Positions 32,679 to 41,832 of a stretch of DNA of 51,762 nt are shown piece by piece. Origin of the DNA: Bacillus swezeyi (GTDB lineage: Bacteria > Bacillota > Bacilli > Bacillales > Bacillaceae). Both the position numbers and the translations under genes were made by a program. The number at the start of each line of letters is the position of its first letter. Position 1 is the first letter of the stretch. The DNA lies in the NCBI RefSeq assembly GCF_001969815.1, contig NZ_MRBK01000021.1:16717-68478 (forward strand). Direction: 5' to 3'. A model generated the notes under the pieces. That model had not been told where the DNA came from, ran no database searches, and worked only from the letters and a program-made list of their open reading frames with translations.

Positions 32679-33110
32679 ATGCACTTTATAAAAGGGAAGG
32701 TCAATGAACTTATTAAGAGATTCAATACCAATGATCCATTTGAAATTGCGGAAAGACTCAATATCATGATCTTATTTGAAGACTTAGGAAAAGCGTTAGG
32801 GTACTACAGCTCTTATAAACGATATCAGTTTATTCATATTAACAACCGGCTTGATGAAACGTATCATCGGCCTGTTTGTTGTCATGAATTAGGACATGCC
32901 GTACTTCACCCTAACTCAAATGCTCCCTTTCTAAAGAGCAGAACCTTTTATGCATCTGAAAAAATAGAAGTCGAAGCTAACAAGTTCACAGTTGAAATGC
33001 TTTTACCTGATGAATATATTTTGAGCTATAAAGATACTAATTTATCACTGAAAGAAATTGCCGGAATCTATGGCGTTCCGAAAGAGTTATGTCACCTAAA
33101 AAAATTTTGA
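32679..33110 (+). CDS. ImmA-like anti-repressor metalloprotease
   Basis: 143 aa. Zinc site HELGHAVLHP (H-E-x-x-H, about 67-71) of the ImmA/IrrE family, followed by EKIEVEANKFTVEMLLPDE with the third metal-ligand Glu/Asn region typical of the family. Sits 15 bases behind the ImmR-like gene. In ICEBs1 such a protease cuts ImmR when RecA or a Rap protein (RapI) signals. A rap-phr pair is present in this same prophage. Confidence 0.92.
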   Translation: MHFIKGKVNELIKRFNTNDPFEIAERLNIMILFEDLGKALGYYSSYKRYQFIHINNRLDETYHRPVCCHELGHAVLHPNSNAPFLKSRTFYASEKIEVEANKFTVEMLLPDEYILSYKDTNLSLKEIAGIYGVPKELCHLKKF

Positions 33111-33184
33111 CACACAATAGGAAATTTGGATCATATGTCATATCAATCGATAGGGTAAATATTCATATAAAAGGGGAAATACAT

Positions 33185-33778
33185 ATGAAAAATCGATCAA
33201 TTATTTTTACTGTAAGTTTGATATTGTTTCTTTCATTGGCCGCTTGCAATAACACCACAAGCAATAAAGCTGACAATGAAGCCTCGGAGCAAGAGAGCGA
33301 AACTGCTGAACTTGGTAGCATAAAGAATCCCTTTAAATTTAAAGACTCCGAGGTAATTATCGATTCTGTTCTTGGGGATGACGGTAAAAAATATGAAGCT
33401 GAAATAAGTATCACTGTTGAAGAGGTGATTAGAGGAAAAAAAGCATATGAAATTTTAAAAGAAGAGAGTAGCACAAACTCTAAAGCTGAAGAGGGTTATG
33501 AGTGGGCACTTGTCAAAGTAAAATTCGGATTAGATAAAATCGAAAACGAAAAATATCCGATTACAATTGCTCAAGAATTTAGTTTTGATTTTGTATCTCA
33601 TGATGGCCAAATTTATAATGCAGAAAAGCCTTATATCTCCAATGGATTAGAAGGAAACATTTACGCAGGAACTTCAAAGGAAGGCTTTATTGTGCAGCAG
33701 GTGAAGCAAGGTGATGATTTCCTTATTGGTTATAAAAGTTTATACGAACCAGGAGAAATGTATTTCAAAACAAAATAA
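33185..33778 (+). CDS. lipoprotein with DUF4352-like domain
   Basis: 197 aa from the ATG at 33185 behind AAAGGGGA. Lipobox LSLAAC (lipidated Cys about 21), a short Ser/Asn/Glu linker, then a beta-sandwich of the DUF4352 kind (about 45-197: SIKNPFKFKDSEVI, YEWALVKVKFGLD, FSFDFVSHDGQIYNAEKPY, EGFIVQQVKQGDDFLIGY). It lies in the lysogeny unit between immA and int, where phages often encode surface proteins that block superinfection. That role is inferred from place only. Confidence 0.8.
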   Translation: MKNRSIIFTVSLILFLSLAACNNTTSNKADNEASEQESETAELGSIKNPFKFKDSEVIIDSVLGDDGKKYEAEISITVEEVIRGKKAYEILKEESSTNSKAEEGYEWALVKVKFGLDKIENEKYPITIAQEFSFDFVSHDGQIYNAEKPYISNGLEGNIYAGTSKEGFIVQQVKQGDDFLIGYKSLYEPGEMYFKTK

Positions 33779-33804
33779 AAATGCCCTTTTTGGGCTTTTT
33801 ATTT
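33777..33804 (+). terminator. terminator behind the lipoprotein gene
   Basis: AAAATGCCC-tttttt-GGGCTTTTT just after the stop codon. It lies between the lipoprotein gene and the integrase start at 33850. Confidence 0.6.
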
Positions 33805-33849
33805 TCATCGAAAACAGAACATACGTTTCAATTCGTAGGAGGAATTAGT

Positions 33850-35052
33850 GTGGCTCATTATCAGCAAAGAGGTAAGAATTCTTGGTTACTTGTTGTTGAA
33901 ACAGGATTCAATCCAATAAAAAAGAAACGAGAACGATTTACAAAAACAATTCGAGTAGAAGATGCTTTGTTAAAAACAAAGAGAAAACTTAAAAACCACC
34001 TTGATGATCAGCTTTACAAATTTAAAATTGAAGTAGAAGCTGGTGAATATATCAAACCTGAGAAGACAACATTTGAATCATTCGCCAATAAATATATAGA
34101 AAAAATTATATTTAAAAAATATGCATATAGAACATCTGAAATGCATCTATCCCATTTAAAAAATTATATAGTACCTGCCCTTGGCCATCTTAAACTTGAT
34201 CAAATAAGAACCATGCATATTGTTGAATTTATGGATAGCTTAGAAAAAGACGGTATTCGAATAGATGGAAAAACAGGAGGTCTTGCAGATTCCACACGAC
34301 GAGACATATACAAAGTATTAAAATCGATGTTTAATGTCGCAGTAAAGCAATGGAAATTAATAAGTGTTAACCCTTTGGAAGGATTGACCCCTCCCGAAGT
34401 ACAAAAAAAAGAAATGAAATACTTCGAAGCCCATGAAGCAAAACAGTGCATTGCGGCTCTTTATAAAATAGAAATGAAATGGCGATTATATTTTTTAGGA
34501 GCTATGATCGGCGGTTTTAGACGTGGTGAAGGAACAGCCTTTGAATGGCATTTAGATGTAGATTGGGAGAAAGGTGGTTTTCGTGTAAATCGATCAATTC
34601 CAAAAACAATTAATGGGAATCCCCTCGTAAAAGACCCAAAATCATGGAGTTCAAAACGTTTTGTGAAAATGCCCGATTTTTACATGAAAGAATTGGCAGC
34701 ATATTATCGAATGTGGCAAAAAGAAAAAGATATACTTGGAGATGCTTGGGAAGGCGAAGATCATCAATACATCTTTCATAACGGGAAAGGAAAACCATAC
34801 TACTACACTACACCTACAAATAAGTGGTCAAAATTTAAAAAGAAATATGATGTGAAGAATATACGTTTGCATGATCTTCGGCACACTATGGTAGCATTAC
34901 TTATTGAAGCTGGAGAAAATATGAGTGCAATTCAAAAAAGAGCTGGTCATGCAAGTCCACAAATTACCTCTAATATTTATGGTCATGTCACAGAAGAACT
35001 CGAAAATAAAACTGCTGAATATTTTAATCAATTTAATCCTAAAAAGGATTGA
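33850..35052 (+). CDS. int: tyrosine-recombinase integrase
   Basis: 400 aa from the GTG at 33850, six bases behind AGGAGGA; the longer frame to 33781 runs over a terminator. Arm-binding N-terminus (HYQQRGKNSWLLVVETGF), SAM-like core-binding domain (ESFANKYIEKIIFKKYAYRTSEMHLSHL) and catalytic domain with Arg in GGFRRGEG, the LHDLRHTM box (H-x-x-R), HASPQITSNIYGHV with His and the nucleophile Tyr. It lies 250 bp from the tRNA-Val att fragment, as expected for the enzyme that inserted this prophage. Confidence 0.95.
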   Translation: MAHYQQRGKNSWLLVVETGFNPIKKKRERFTKTIRVEDALLKTKRKLKNHLDDQLYKFKIEVEAGEYIKPEKTTFESFANKYIEKIIFKKYAYRTSEMHLSHLKNYIVPALGHLKLDQIRTMHIVEFMDSLEKDGIRIDGKTGGLADSTRRDIYKVLKSMFNVAVKQWKLISVNPLEGLTPPEVQKKEMKYFEAHEAKQCIAALYKIEMKWRLYFLGAMIGGFRRGEGTAFEWHLDVDWEKGGFRVNRSIPKTINGNPLVKDPKSWSSKRFVKMPDFYMKELAAYYRMWQKEKDILGDAWEGEDHQYIFHNGKGKPYYYTTPTNKWSKFKKKYDVKNIRLHDLRHTMVALLIEAGENMSAIQKRAGHASPQITSNIYGHVTEELENKTAEYFNQFNPKKD

Positions 35053-35120
35053 AACGTTGCTTTAATAATCAAAATGCTAAGCTATTTTAAATGTGCAATG
35101 GTATCAATCCCTGCCCGGAT

Positions 35121-35146
35121 CCCCCTTAATTCAAGGGGGTTTTTTC
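35121..35146 (+). terminator. terminator of the integrase gene
   Basis: CCCCCTT-aattc-AAGGGGG followed by TTTTTTC. Confidence 0.85.
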
Positions 35147-35309
35147 TTCGCCATCATATACAATTATATGGAAAACTGTTGGCGAATTGTTGTCCAACAC
35201 TGCCAACAAACATCATTTTCTTTCAGATATTATCGGATACGAGATTCAACAACCCTTGAAATAAAGGAACATATCAGAATCGCACATACTAGTTCAGAAG
35301 CCATCAACT

Positions 35310-35358
35310 ACCTTGACAGGGTAGAGGTCGCTGGTTCGAGCCCAGTCGGAATCATACC
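35310..35358 (+). tRNA. tRNA-Val(GAC) 3' fragment, prophage attachment site (attR)
   Basis: The sequence holds a perfect anticodon arm CTACC-TTGACAG-GGTAG with anticodon GAC, variable loop, T-arm GCTGG-TTCGAGC-CCAGT and 3' acceptor strand CGGAATC, but the 5' acceptor strand (it would be GATTCCG) and a proper D-arm are missing. It is therefore not a working tRNA but the 3' copy left by integration into a tRNA-Val gene; the intact gene should lie beyond the left window edge. A tRNA terminator follows. Confidence 0.85.
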
Positions 35359-35393
35359 AACAAACCCTTGCTAAGCAAGGGTTTGTTTTTTTA
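35358..35393 (+). terminator. terminator of the tRNA-Val fragment
   Basis: AACAAACCCTTGC-taa-GCAAGGGTTTGTT plus TTTTT. The same terminator is repeated at 42719-42753. Confidence 0.85.
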
Positions 35394-35394
35394 T

Positions 35395-35870
35395 TCTTAG
35401 CTTTGACAACAACTGGATGAATCGAATTATTGGCAAACTCCTTTTTCAAAGACAGACGGACTTTAAGACGGCTGTCTTTTTGTCTTAAAAAGCGTACAAT
35501 ATTCCGAATAGGACAGGTAAGGCGATTTCGGGTAAATTCATTTGCAGGCTTGCTCATCATAGGGTAAGTAAAAGCTATTTCGCCGGTTCTGGTCATTAAT
35601 AGAGAATGATGCCCTTTAAGACGGCTCTTCATTTCATGTTCAAAGTATTTCATAATGTCGGTACGCGTGAGATGCGTCGGAACGAAAAAAGGTGAGCAAA
35701 TTATTTTTTCTATCATTGATTATAACAACAGGTCGAAATAACCATCATAATCATTAAACTGTTGAACAACAAAATTACCTTTGACTGATTGCAATCTTCT
35801 GACAGCCATTTTCTTGGGTGTCAGTTTTATTTTGGGACTAGAAAACAAGTCAAATGTCCGATTTAGGGAT
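35395..35870 (-). pseudogene. gene remnants next to the att site
   Basis: Two protein-like stretches are read leftward: one ending FVVQQFNDYDGYFDLLL plus stop (about 35725-35870), which has no start, and one from 35716 (MKYFEHEMKSRLKGHHSLL ... HPVVVKAKNKK), whose frame simply runs on through the terminator and antisense tRNA. No intact gene can be defined. They look like decayed chromosomal or island sequence at a recombination border. Confidence 0.4.
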
Positions 35871-35976
35871 CATAAACGCCTGCTAAAATAAGGTGCGGAA
35901 TGTAAGGAAATTCTATTTACTCAAAGAGGAGGGCCGAGTTTTTATAACAAACGCGAAAATTGAAAGGAGAACGACT

Positions 35977-36927
35977 GTGTCTAAGTCTATCATATCCGCT
36001 TTTATTTTATTATTTCTGCTTATTTTTTCGGCAGCTGAACCAACATCAGCGACTTTTTGGAATACCAAAGGGGACAATACCATTCATGATCCTTCCATGA
36101 TCAAAGAAGGAAATACATGGTATACATTTGGAACGGGCATTGGCAACGGCATCCGTGTCATCAAATCTACAGACGGAAAAACTTGGAGTGCGTCGCCAAG
36201 CATTTTTTCAACTCCATTATCATGGTGGAAAAAATATGTACCGAACCATGAAAAAAATCAATGGGCGCCTGATATCAGCTATTATAATGGACGCTACTGG
36301 CTTTATTATGCGGTATCCGCGTTCGGCTCGAATACTTCGGCGATCGGACTGGCTTCAACAGACCGACTCTCTTCCAGAAAATGGCGCGACGACGGACTTG
36401 TCACCCGGACGACGACCTCGAACAATTATAATGCGATCGACCCTGAAATGATCGTTGATAAAGAAGGAAATCCGTGGCTGTCCTTCGGCTCATTTTGGAG
36501 CGGCATTAAGCTGACAAAGCTTGATAAAAACACGATGAAACCTACAGGGAAGCTTTATTCCATCGCTTCAAGGCCGAGCAATGGCGGAGCGCTTGAAGCA
36601 CCGTCTATTACTTACAAAAACGGCTACTATTATTTATTCGTTTCATTCGATAAATGCTGTCAGGGTGTTAACAGCACCTATAAGATGGCTTACGGCCGTT
36701 CAACAAAAATTACGGGACCTTACTATGACAAAAGCGGCAAGAAAATGACGGAAGGCGGAGGCACAATCCTCGACTCCGGAAACGACCAATGGAAGGGCCC
36801 AGGCGGCGCAGATATCGTGAACGGCAACATCATCGTCAGACATGGTTATGATGCGCTTGACAACGGGGCGCCTAAGCTGCTGATCAATGATTTAAACTGG
36901 GATTCCAAAGGCTGGCCGAAGTATTAG
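35977..36927 (+). CDS. abnA: secreted arabinan endo-1,5-alpha-L-arabinanase, GH43
   Basis: 316 aa from the GTG at 35977 behind AAAGGAGA. Signal peptide (about 1-25: ISAFILLFLLIFSAAEPTSA) then a five-bladed propeller with the GH43 acids: HDPSMIKEG (catalytic base Asp), IDPEMIVD (pKa-modulating Asp) and LEAPSITYKNGYYYLF (acid Glu). WAPDISYYNGRYWLYYAVS is also diagnostic. Length matches AbnA of B. subtilis (about 323). It cuts 1,5-arabinan chains outside the cell to feed arabinose uptake. No transporter or ara gene adjoins it; it stands alone on the island. Confidence 0.95.
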   Translation: MSKSIISAFILLFLLIFSAAEPTSATFWNTKGDNTIHDPSMIKEGNTWYTFGTGIGNGIRVIKSTDGKTWSASPSIFSTPLSWWKKYVPNHEKNQWAPDISYYNGRYWLYYAVSAFGSNTSAIGLASTDRLSSRKWRDDGLVTRTTTSNNYNAIDPEMIVDKEGNPWLSFGSFWSGIKLTKLDKNTMKPTGKLYSIASRPSNGGALEAPSITYKNGYYYLFVSFDKCCQGVNSTYKMAYGRSTKITGPYYDKSGKKMTEGGGTILDSGNDQWKGPGGADIVNGNIIVRHGYDALDNGAPKLLINDLNWDSKGWPKY

Positions 36928-36932
36928 TTTTT

Positions 36933-36966
36933 AAACCAAGCAGATGTTTTCTGCTTGGTTTTTAAC
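36933..36966 (+). terminator. terminator of the arabinanase gene
   Basis: AAACCAAGCAGA-tgtt-TTCTGCTTGGTTT followed by TT, six bases after the stop codon. Confidence 0.85.
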
Positions 36967-37047
36967 ATCTAAAAAGATCTTCATCCCGTCTCGGACAGTC
37001 CCTCCATTACATTTCACCACTCCGCTTTTCACCGGGTTTGCGTTGTA

Positions 37048-37310
37048 TGAAAAAAAGAGGAAGACATTAAAGATCTCCCTCTTTTTTCTAACTGTTTGTG
37101 AATATCCTTATTGTTTTGTCTTTGACCGCCAAATTTATATTCCACCTAGGACTAATCATCAATTCTCCAGTATTTGAAACACTTATAATCGCATGTATCT
37201 CATCTGCTTCATCATTCAGCAATACGATTTTGTTTTGCTGCTGATCTATTGTGATATCAATATTTTCTTGTATCTCTAAGTACCAATCTTGGAATTTAAT
37301 ACCATTAATC
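37048..37310 (-). pseudogene. C-terminal remnant of an unknown gene with its terminator
   Basis: Leftward from about 37310 a stop-free frame reads FQDWYLEIQENIDITIDQQQ, then NKIVLLNDEADEIHAIISVSN, and ends IFTNS plus stop near 37091, but it has no start; upstream frames carry stops. A bidirectional terminator (AAAAAGAGG / CCTCTTTTTT, 37052-37087) follows. The rest of the gap 36966-37490 shows no gene I can support. Confidence 0.4.
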
Positions 37311-37498
37311 TCCTTTATATTTTGCTATGTCTTCTGCTATGAATTAACCATTCACCATCCAGATTGATCTCACGGCTTGCGGAGCGAGCAAATTCAAACC
37401 GGACTGCTCATTCCTTCTTATGTGTCCAAAATGTTGCGGCTCCAACACCTGAATATTTCCAAAAAATCAGAAGAACCCCCCTCCCCTCCAAGTCTTTA

Positions 37499-37547
37499 TT
37501 GACAGTATCCTGCATTGTGCATACAATTGAAAATGATTATCAACATC
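37499..37547 (+). promoter_or_regulatory. consensus promoter with Fur box for the nik/opp operon
   Basis: TTGACA (37499-37504), 17-bp spacer, TACAAT (37522-37527). Directly on the start site lies GAAAATGATTATCAACATC (37529-37547), 16 of 19 matches to the Fur consensus GATAATGATTATCATTATC and 14 of 15 to the 7-1-7 form. The operon should be repressed by Fur when iron is plentiful. Confidence 0.8.
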
Positions 37548-37565
37548 AAGCAGGAGGAAAGCACA

Positions 37566-39185
37566 ATGTTTAATGGAGCAAATAGGCGAAATATACTGTT
37601 TTTAGCTGCTTTTATTTTATTATTATCAACTGTATTAATTGGTTGTACTAACGCTGGCGAAGGATCTGCGGCCAAAAGAGAAAACGACAACATGCTTACG
37701 ATCGCTTGGCCGCAGGATGTAGGGGAAATGAATCCTCATGTTTATAATCCTTCGCAATTATTTGCTCAGTCAATGGTGTATGAACCGTTAGTAAGCTATC
37801 AAGATGGGGGCGATCTAAAACCGCATCTTGCTGAATCATGGGACATTTCCAAGGATGGTAAAGTATATACGTTTTATCTTCGTAAAGGTGTGAAGTTTTC
37901 AGACGGAACAAGCTTTAATGCACAAATTGTGAAAAAGAATTTTGATACGCTTTTAAAGAATGTTGAATTACACAGCTGGTTAGGTTTCATTACGAAAATA
38001 GAACGAACAGATGTGATCGACGAAAATACATTTCAATTGACATTAAAGGAACCCTATTATCCAACCATTCAAGAGTTAGCTGTTGTTCGACCGGTTCGTT
38101 TCTTAGGTGAAGCCGGATTCCCTGAAGATGGTGATACTTCAAAAGGTGTCGTTAAACCGGTCGGTACAGGTCCATGGGTGTTGGAAGAGTATAAAGCTGA
38201 TGAATATGCTGTTTTCAAACGTAATGAAAAGTATTGGGGTGAGCTCCCTAAAGAAGAAAAAATCAAAGTAAAAATCATTCCTGATGCGGAAACAAGGGTA
38301 CTTGCTTTTGAAAAAGGTGATCTAGACATTATTTATGGAGAAGGTATCATTAGTTTAGACGCTTTTAAACAATTAGAATCAACCGGAAAATATGAAACTC
38401 GTATTTCCGAGCCGGTCGCAACGAGACAACTTGTCATCAATACGAAGAAAGAACAGCTTTCGGATGAACGGGTACGCCAGGCGTTACATTACGGTTTTAA
38501 TAAAGAAGCAATGGTTGAAGGGAATACATCTGGCTACGAAGAGAAATCAGATTATATTTTACCGGCAAATCTGCCTTACACAAAAGACATTGATGCTGAT
38601 GTAATCGATTATGATGCAGAAAAAGCGAAATCGTTATTAGACGAAGCTGGGTGGACGCTTCCTAAAGGGAAGACAGTTCGTGAAAAAGACGGACAACCGC
38701 TTGAAATCGAGCTCATGTATAATTCTGCAGAATCGATTCAAAAAACGATGGCGGAAACCCTCCAAGCCGAGTGGGCAGCCATTGGTATTAAATTAAACAT
38801 TGTCGGTGTTGAATTAACAAAGCAAATTCAACGGTTTAAAGGAAATGAATTTGACATTAATTTCTTTAGTAACTATGGAGCTCCTTATGATCCTCATACG
38901 TTCTTAAACATTGTGGCGTCTGAAGGATTTGGATTTAATGAGGCGATTTCAGCATATTCGAACAAAGAAGAATTACTCAAACAAATCGCAAAGGTCCCTC
39001 AAACTATAGATGAGAAACAACGTCAAAAGCTTTACTCTTCTATTTTAAAATCAATCCAAGACCAAGGTGCGATTATTCCTGTTTCTTATATTAAGAAAAC
39101 AGCGATTTATCAAAAAGATGTGACGAATTTTACTTTCCCTGCTAATCGTGACGAACATCCATTCACAGGAATTAGCATCGAATAG
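37566..39185 (+). CDS. nikA: NikA/CntA-like substrate-binding lipoprotein
   Basis: 539 aa from the ATG at 37566 behind GGAGGAAAG. Lipoprotein signal (hydrophobic 9-26, lipobox LIGC), then a family 5 solute-binding protein (SBP_bac_5): PHVYNPSQLFAQSMVYEPLV, LAESWDISKDGKVYTFYLR, VGTGPWVLEEYK, RQLVINTKKEQLSDERVRQAL and FFSNYGAPYDPHTF. This subgroup includes NikA (nickel) and CntA (opine metallophore-metal complexes). The Fur box suggests iron-linked metal or metallophore uptake rather than peptides. First gene of a five-gene operon. Confidence 0.87.
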   Translation: MFNGANRRNILFLAAFILLLSTVLIGCTNAGEGSAAKRENDNMLTIAWPQDVGEMNPHVYNPSQLFAQSMVYEPLVSYQDGGDLKPHLAESWDISKDGKVYTFYLRKGVKFSDGTSFNAQIVKKNFDTLLKNVELHSWLGFITKIERTDVIDENTFQLTLKEPYYPTIQELAVVRPVRFLGEAGFPEDGDTSKGVVKPVGTGPWVLEEYKADEYAVFKRNEKYWGELPKEEKIKVKIIPDAETRVLAFEKGDLDIIYGEGIISLDAFKQLESTGKYETRISEPVATRQLVINTKKEQLSDERVRQALHYGFNKEAMVEGNTSGYEEKSDYILPANLPYTKDIDADVIDYDAEKAKSLLDEAGWTLPKGKTVREKDGQPLEIELMYNSAESIQKTMAETLQAEWAAIGIKLNIVGVELTKQIQRFKGNEFDINFFSNYGAPYDPHTFLNIVASEGFGFNEAISAYSNKEELLKQIAKVPQTIDEKQRQKLYSSILKSIQDQGAIIPVSYIKKTAIYQKDVTNFTFPANRDEHPFTGISIE

Positions 39186-39204
39186 TAAGTAGCGGGAGGC
39201 TTTC

Positions 39205-40149
39205 ATGGGCACCTATATATTGAAAAGAATCGTATCGATTATCCCGGTTTTTCTTTTGGCAACACTTCTAACGACTGGAATGATCCACCTTTCACCAGTG
39301 GATCCGGCTGAGGCTTATTTAGCAGCCGCTCATATTCAGCCGACCGATGAGATTTTGGCTCAGAAAAGACAAGAGTTCGGTTTAGATCAACCTTTCTTCA
39401 TTCAATATGTAAACTCTATTATAAAGATATGCCAACTTGATTTTGGCATATCTTATGTTTCGAATAAGCCGGTTTGGGATGAGGTTACATACCGAATGCC
39501 AGCTACGATACAGCTGGCTATAGGTAGCATCATCCTAGCATTGCTCGTCAGTGTCCCTCTAGGCTTTCTTGCTGGGGTAAAGAAAAATAGCGTAATCGAC
39601 CACTTTAGCCGTATTCTCTCTTTTTTAGGGGCGTCGATTCCATCTTTTTGGCTAGGTTATATATTGATTTTTTTCTTTTCTATTAAACTTGACCTTTTTC
39701 CAGTTGAAGGAATTGGAACATGGCAGCACCTTGTTTTACCTTCCGTGACACTGGCTCTTCCCTTAATTGCAATCTATACAAGATTGTTGCGTGCCAGCGT
39801 TCTTGAACATTTGCAAGAGCCCTATGTGCGATTTGCCAGGGCGAGGGGAATTGCTGAAAAAACCATTATGGCAAAGCATGTTTTAAAGATTGCCATTTCC
39901 CCGATGATTACTGGACTTGGGGTGAATCTTGGAAAACTGCTGACTGGAACGATTATCGTTGAAGCCGTGTTTTCCTGGCCCGGGTTTGGCCGTTATTTTA
40001 TTGAAGCGATTTTTAATCGTGATATACCTGTCATTCAATGCTATGTGCTAATTGCAGCTGTCTTATTTATCGTCAGCAATTTAATCGTTGATCTGATTCA
40101 AATATATATTGACCCGCGCATTTCCAGGAAAGAAGGATACCAGCAATGA
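39205..40149 (+). CDS. nikB: NikB/OppB-like ABC permease
   Basis: 314 aa, six membrane segments. Typical OppB/NikB opening (YILKRIVSIIPVFLLATLLTTGMIHLSPVDPAE) and the EAA coupling loop (YVRFARARGIAEKTIMAKHVLKIA). Behind GCGGGAGG. Its stop overlaps the nikC ATG by four bases. Forms the membrane channel with the next protein. Confidence 0.92.
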   Translation: MGTYILKRIVSIIPVFLLATLLTTGMIHLSPVDPAEAYLAAAHIQPTDEILAQKRQEFGLDQPFFIQYVNSIIKICQLDFGISYVSNKPVWDEVTYRMPATIQLAIGSIILALLVSVPLGFLAGVKKNSVIDHFSRILSFLGASIPSFWLGYILIFFFSIKLDLFPVEGIGTWQHLVLPSVTLALPLIAIYTRLLRASVLEHLQEPYVRFARARGIAEKTIMAKHVLKIAISPMITGLGVNLGKLLTGTIIVEAVFSWPGFGRYFIEAIFNRDIPVIQCYVLIAAVLFIVSNLIVDLIQIYIDPRISRKEGYQQ

Positions 40150-40979
40150 TAACAAGTATACGTAAGATATTCAGAAGTCAAAAAGTGATTCCCATATGTT
40201 CGATCATATTAGGTATTCTTTTTATCATTGCCATATTTGCTCCCTGGATCGCACCAAATGACCCTATTGCTGTCAATTTAGCTTATAAGCTACAGCCGCC
40301 TTCATGGGCTTTCCCGCTCGGAACCGATCATTTAGGAAGATGCAACCTATCACGCATTTTATATGGGGCACGCATTTCGTTAGGCTTTGCGATGCTTATC
40401 TTTCTTTCATCCATCGTGATTGGTTTAATCGTTGGAATCTTTTCCGGATATAAAGGCGGTTGGATTGATCATGTTTTAATGAGGTTTTGCGATGGAATGA
40501 TGGCTTTCCCAAATCTGATTCTTATTCTTGGATTGGTCGGAATATTTGGGCCTGGCCTTACACAAGTCGTCTTAGCGCTAATGCTTGTGCAATGGGTCTA
40601 CTACGCGAGAATGTTCAGGGGAATGGTGCTTAGTCTAAAAGAACAAAACTTTATTGCAGCTGCGAAAATAAGCGGTTCTTCCCAATGGAAGATTATGAAA
40701 AATCATATTGTCCCTAATGTACTTCCCCCGCTTGCCGTAATGGGTACATTAGAAATGGGATGGGCCATTATGGATATATCCGCCATGTCATTTCTAGGAT
40801 TAGGAGTACAATCCCCTACACCTGAATGGGGAGCGATGATTCACGAAGGAAAATCGTATATTCGGACGAATCCAGAATTAATGCTTTATCCAGGTTTAAT
40901 GATTATGCTTGTTATTGTAACATTCAATTTGCTGGGTGAAGCTTTATCAGAACGGTACGGTGTCAAACGACGATTTTAA
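40146..40979 (+). CDS. nikC: NikC/OppC-like ABC permease
   Basis: 277 aa. N-terminal cytoplasmic segment, AIFAPWIAPNDPIAVNL, FPLGTDHLGRCNLSRILYGARISL (the OppC/DppC/NikC signature), EAA loop (FIAAAKISGSSQWKIMKNHIVPNVLP) and C-terminal LGLGVQSPTPEWGAMI. Partner of NikB in the importer. Confidence 0.92.
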   Translation: MITSIRKIFRSQKVIPICSIILGILFIIAIFAPWIAPNDPIAVNLAYKLQPPSWAFPLGTDHLGRCNLSRILYGARISLGFAMLIFLSSIVIGLIVGIFSGYKGGWIDHVLMRFCDGMMAFPNLILILGLVGIFGPGLTQVVLALMLVQWVYYARMFRGMVLSLKEQNFIAAAKISGSSQWKIMKNHIVPNVLPPLAVMGTLEMGWAIMDISAMSFLGLGVQSPTPEWGAMIHEGKSYIRTNPELMLYPGLMIMLVIVTFNLLGEALSERYGVKRRF

Positions 40980-40985
40980 AAAGGA

Positions 40986-41819
40986 ATGAGTATGTTGGGA
41001 ACAGAGTCCAATGTGTTACAAGTCAGGGATTTACACATACAGGTAAAAACAAAAAACGGTACTGCGACCCTTGTTCAAGATATCAATTTCGATCTAAAGC
41101 GTGCGAGCGTACTTGGCCTTGTCGGGGAAAGCGGATGCGGTAAAACCGTTACCAGTATGTCCATTCTTCAGCTTCTTGATCAAAAAACAACAACGATTAA
41201 AGGCAGTATCGCTTTACAAGGCCGCGAATTAAATGGTTTAGGTGAAAAAGAAATGCGCAGGATTCGCGGCAAGGATCTAGCCTTTATTATGCAAAATCCG
41301 ATGAATGCTTTTACACCCGTTTTTACAATTGGCCATCATTTTATCGAGACCATTTGCTCACATACATCTTATCGTAAAAAACAAGCACGAGAACTTGCCA
41401 TTGAGGCCATGCATCATGTGAACCTTCCGAATCCTAGACAACTTTTAAAATACTATCCTTTTCAATTGAGCGGCGGTATGCTTCAGCGGGTGATGATTGC
41501 CATTGCAGCCTGCCTGCACCCAGCCGTTATTATTGCTGATGAACCAACAACCGCACTTGACGTTCATAATCAAAAGAAAGTGCTTCGCCACTTGGATAAA
41601 ATCCGCTCTGAATTTGGTTCAGCCATTTTATTAATATCTCATGACCTCGGCGTCATTTCGGAAATGGCAGATGAAGTCGTCGTGATGCATAGTGGAAGAG
41701 TAGTAGAAAAAGCGGATGTGTTTCAGCTATTTGATGAGCCGCAGCATGAGTATACGAAGAAACTATTAAATGCCCGCTCACTATTACACGCAGATGATCC
41801 GATCATCCATTTGACTTGA
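40986..41819 (+). CDS. nikD: NikD-like ABC ATPase
   Basis: 277 aa. Walker A VGESGCGKTVTS, Q-loop MQNPMNAFTP, signature LSGGMLQRVMIA, Walker B VIIADEPTTALD, H-loop LLISHD. The short C-terminal end without the usual Cys cluster of oligopeptide ATPases fits the NikD/CntD type. An ATG two codons downstream is an alternative start. Confidence 0.92.
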   Translation: MSMLGTESNVLQVRDLHIQVKTKNGTATLVQDINFDLKRASVLGLVGESGCGKTVTSMSILQLLDQKTTTIKGSIALQGRELNGLGEKEMRRIRGKDLAFIMQNPMNAFTPVFTIGHHFIETICSHTSYRKKQARELAIEAMHHVNLPNPRQLLKYYPFQLSGGMLQRVMIAIAACLHPAVIIADEPTTALDVHNQKKVLRHLDKIRSEFGSAILLISHDLGVISEMADEVVVMHSGRVVEKADVFQLFDEPQHEYTKKLLNARSLLHADDPIIHLT

Positions 41820-41832
41820 AAGGGGTGAACAA

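Noticed and set aside
35281..35360. Complete tRNA-Val gene
   Set aside because: Anticodon and T arms are perfect, but the 5' acceptor strand and a proper D arm are missing; it is an att copy.
35294..35716. Leftward 140-aa reading frame
   Set aside because: Its C-terminal part (DWARTSDLYPV) is the antisense of a tRNA, a common false call, and the frame runs through a terminator; only its first part may be a gene remnant.
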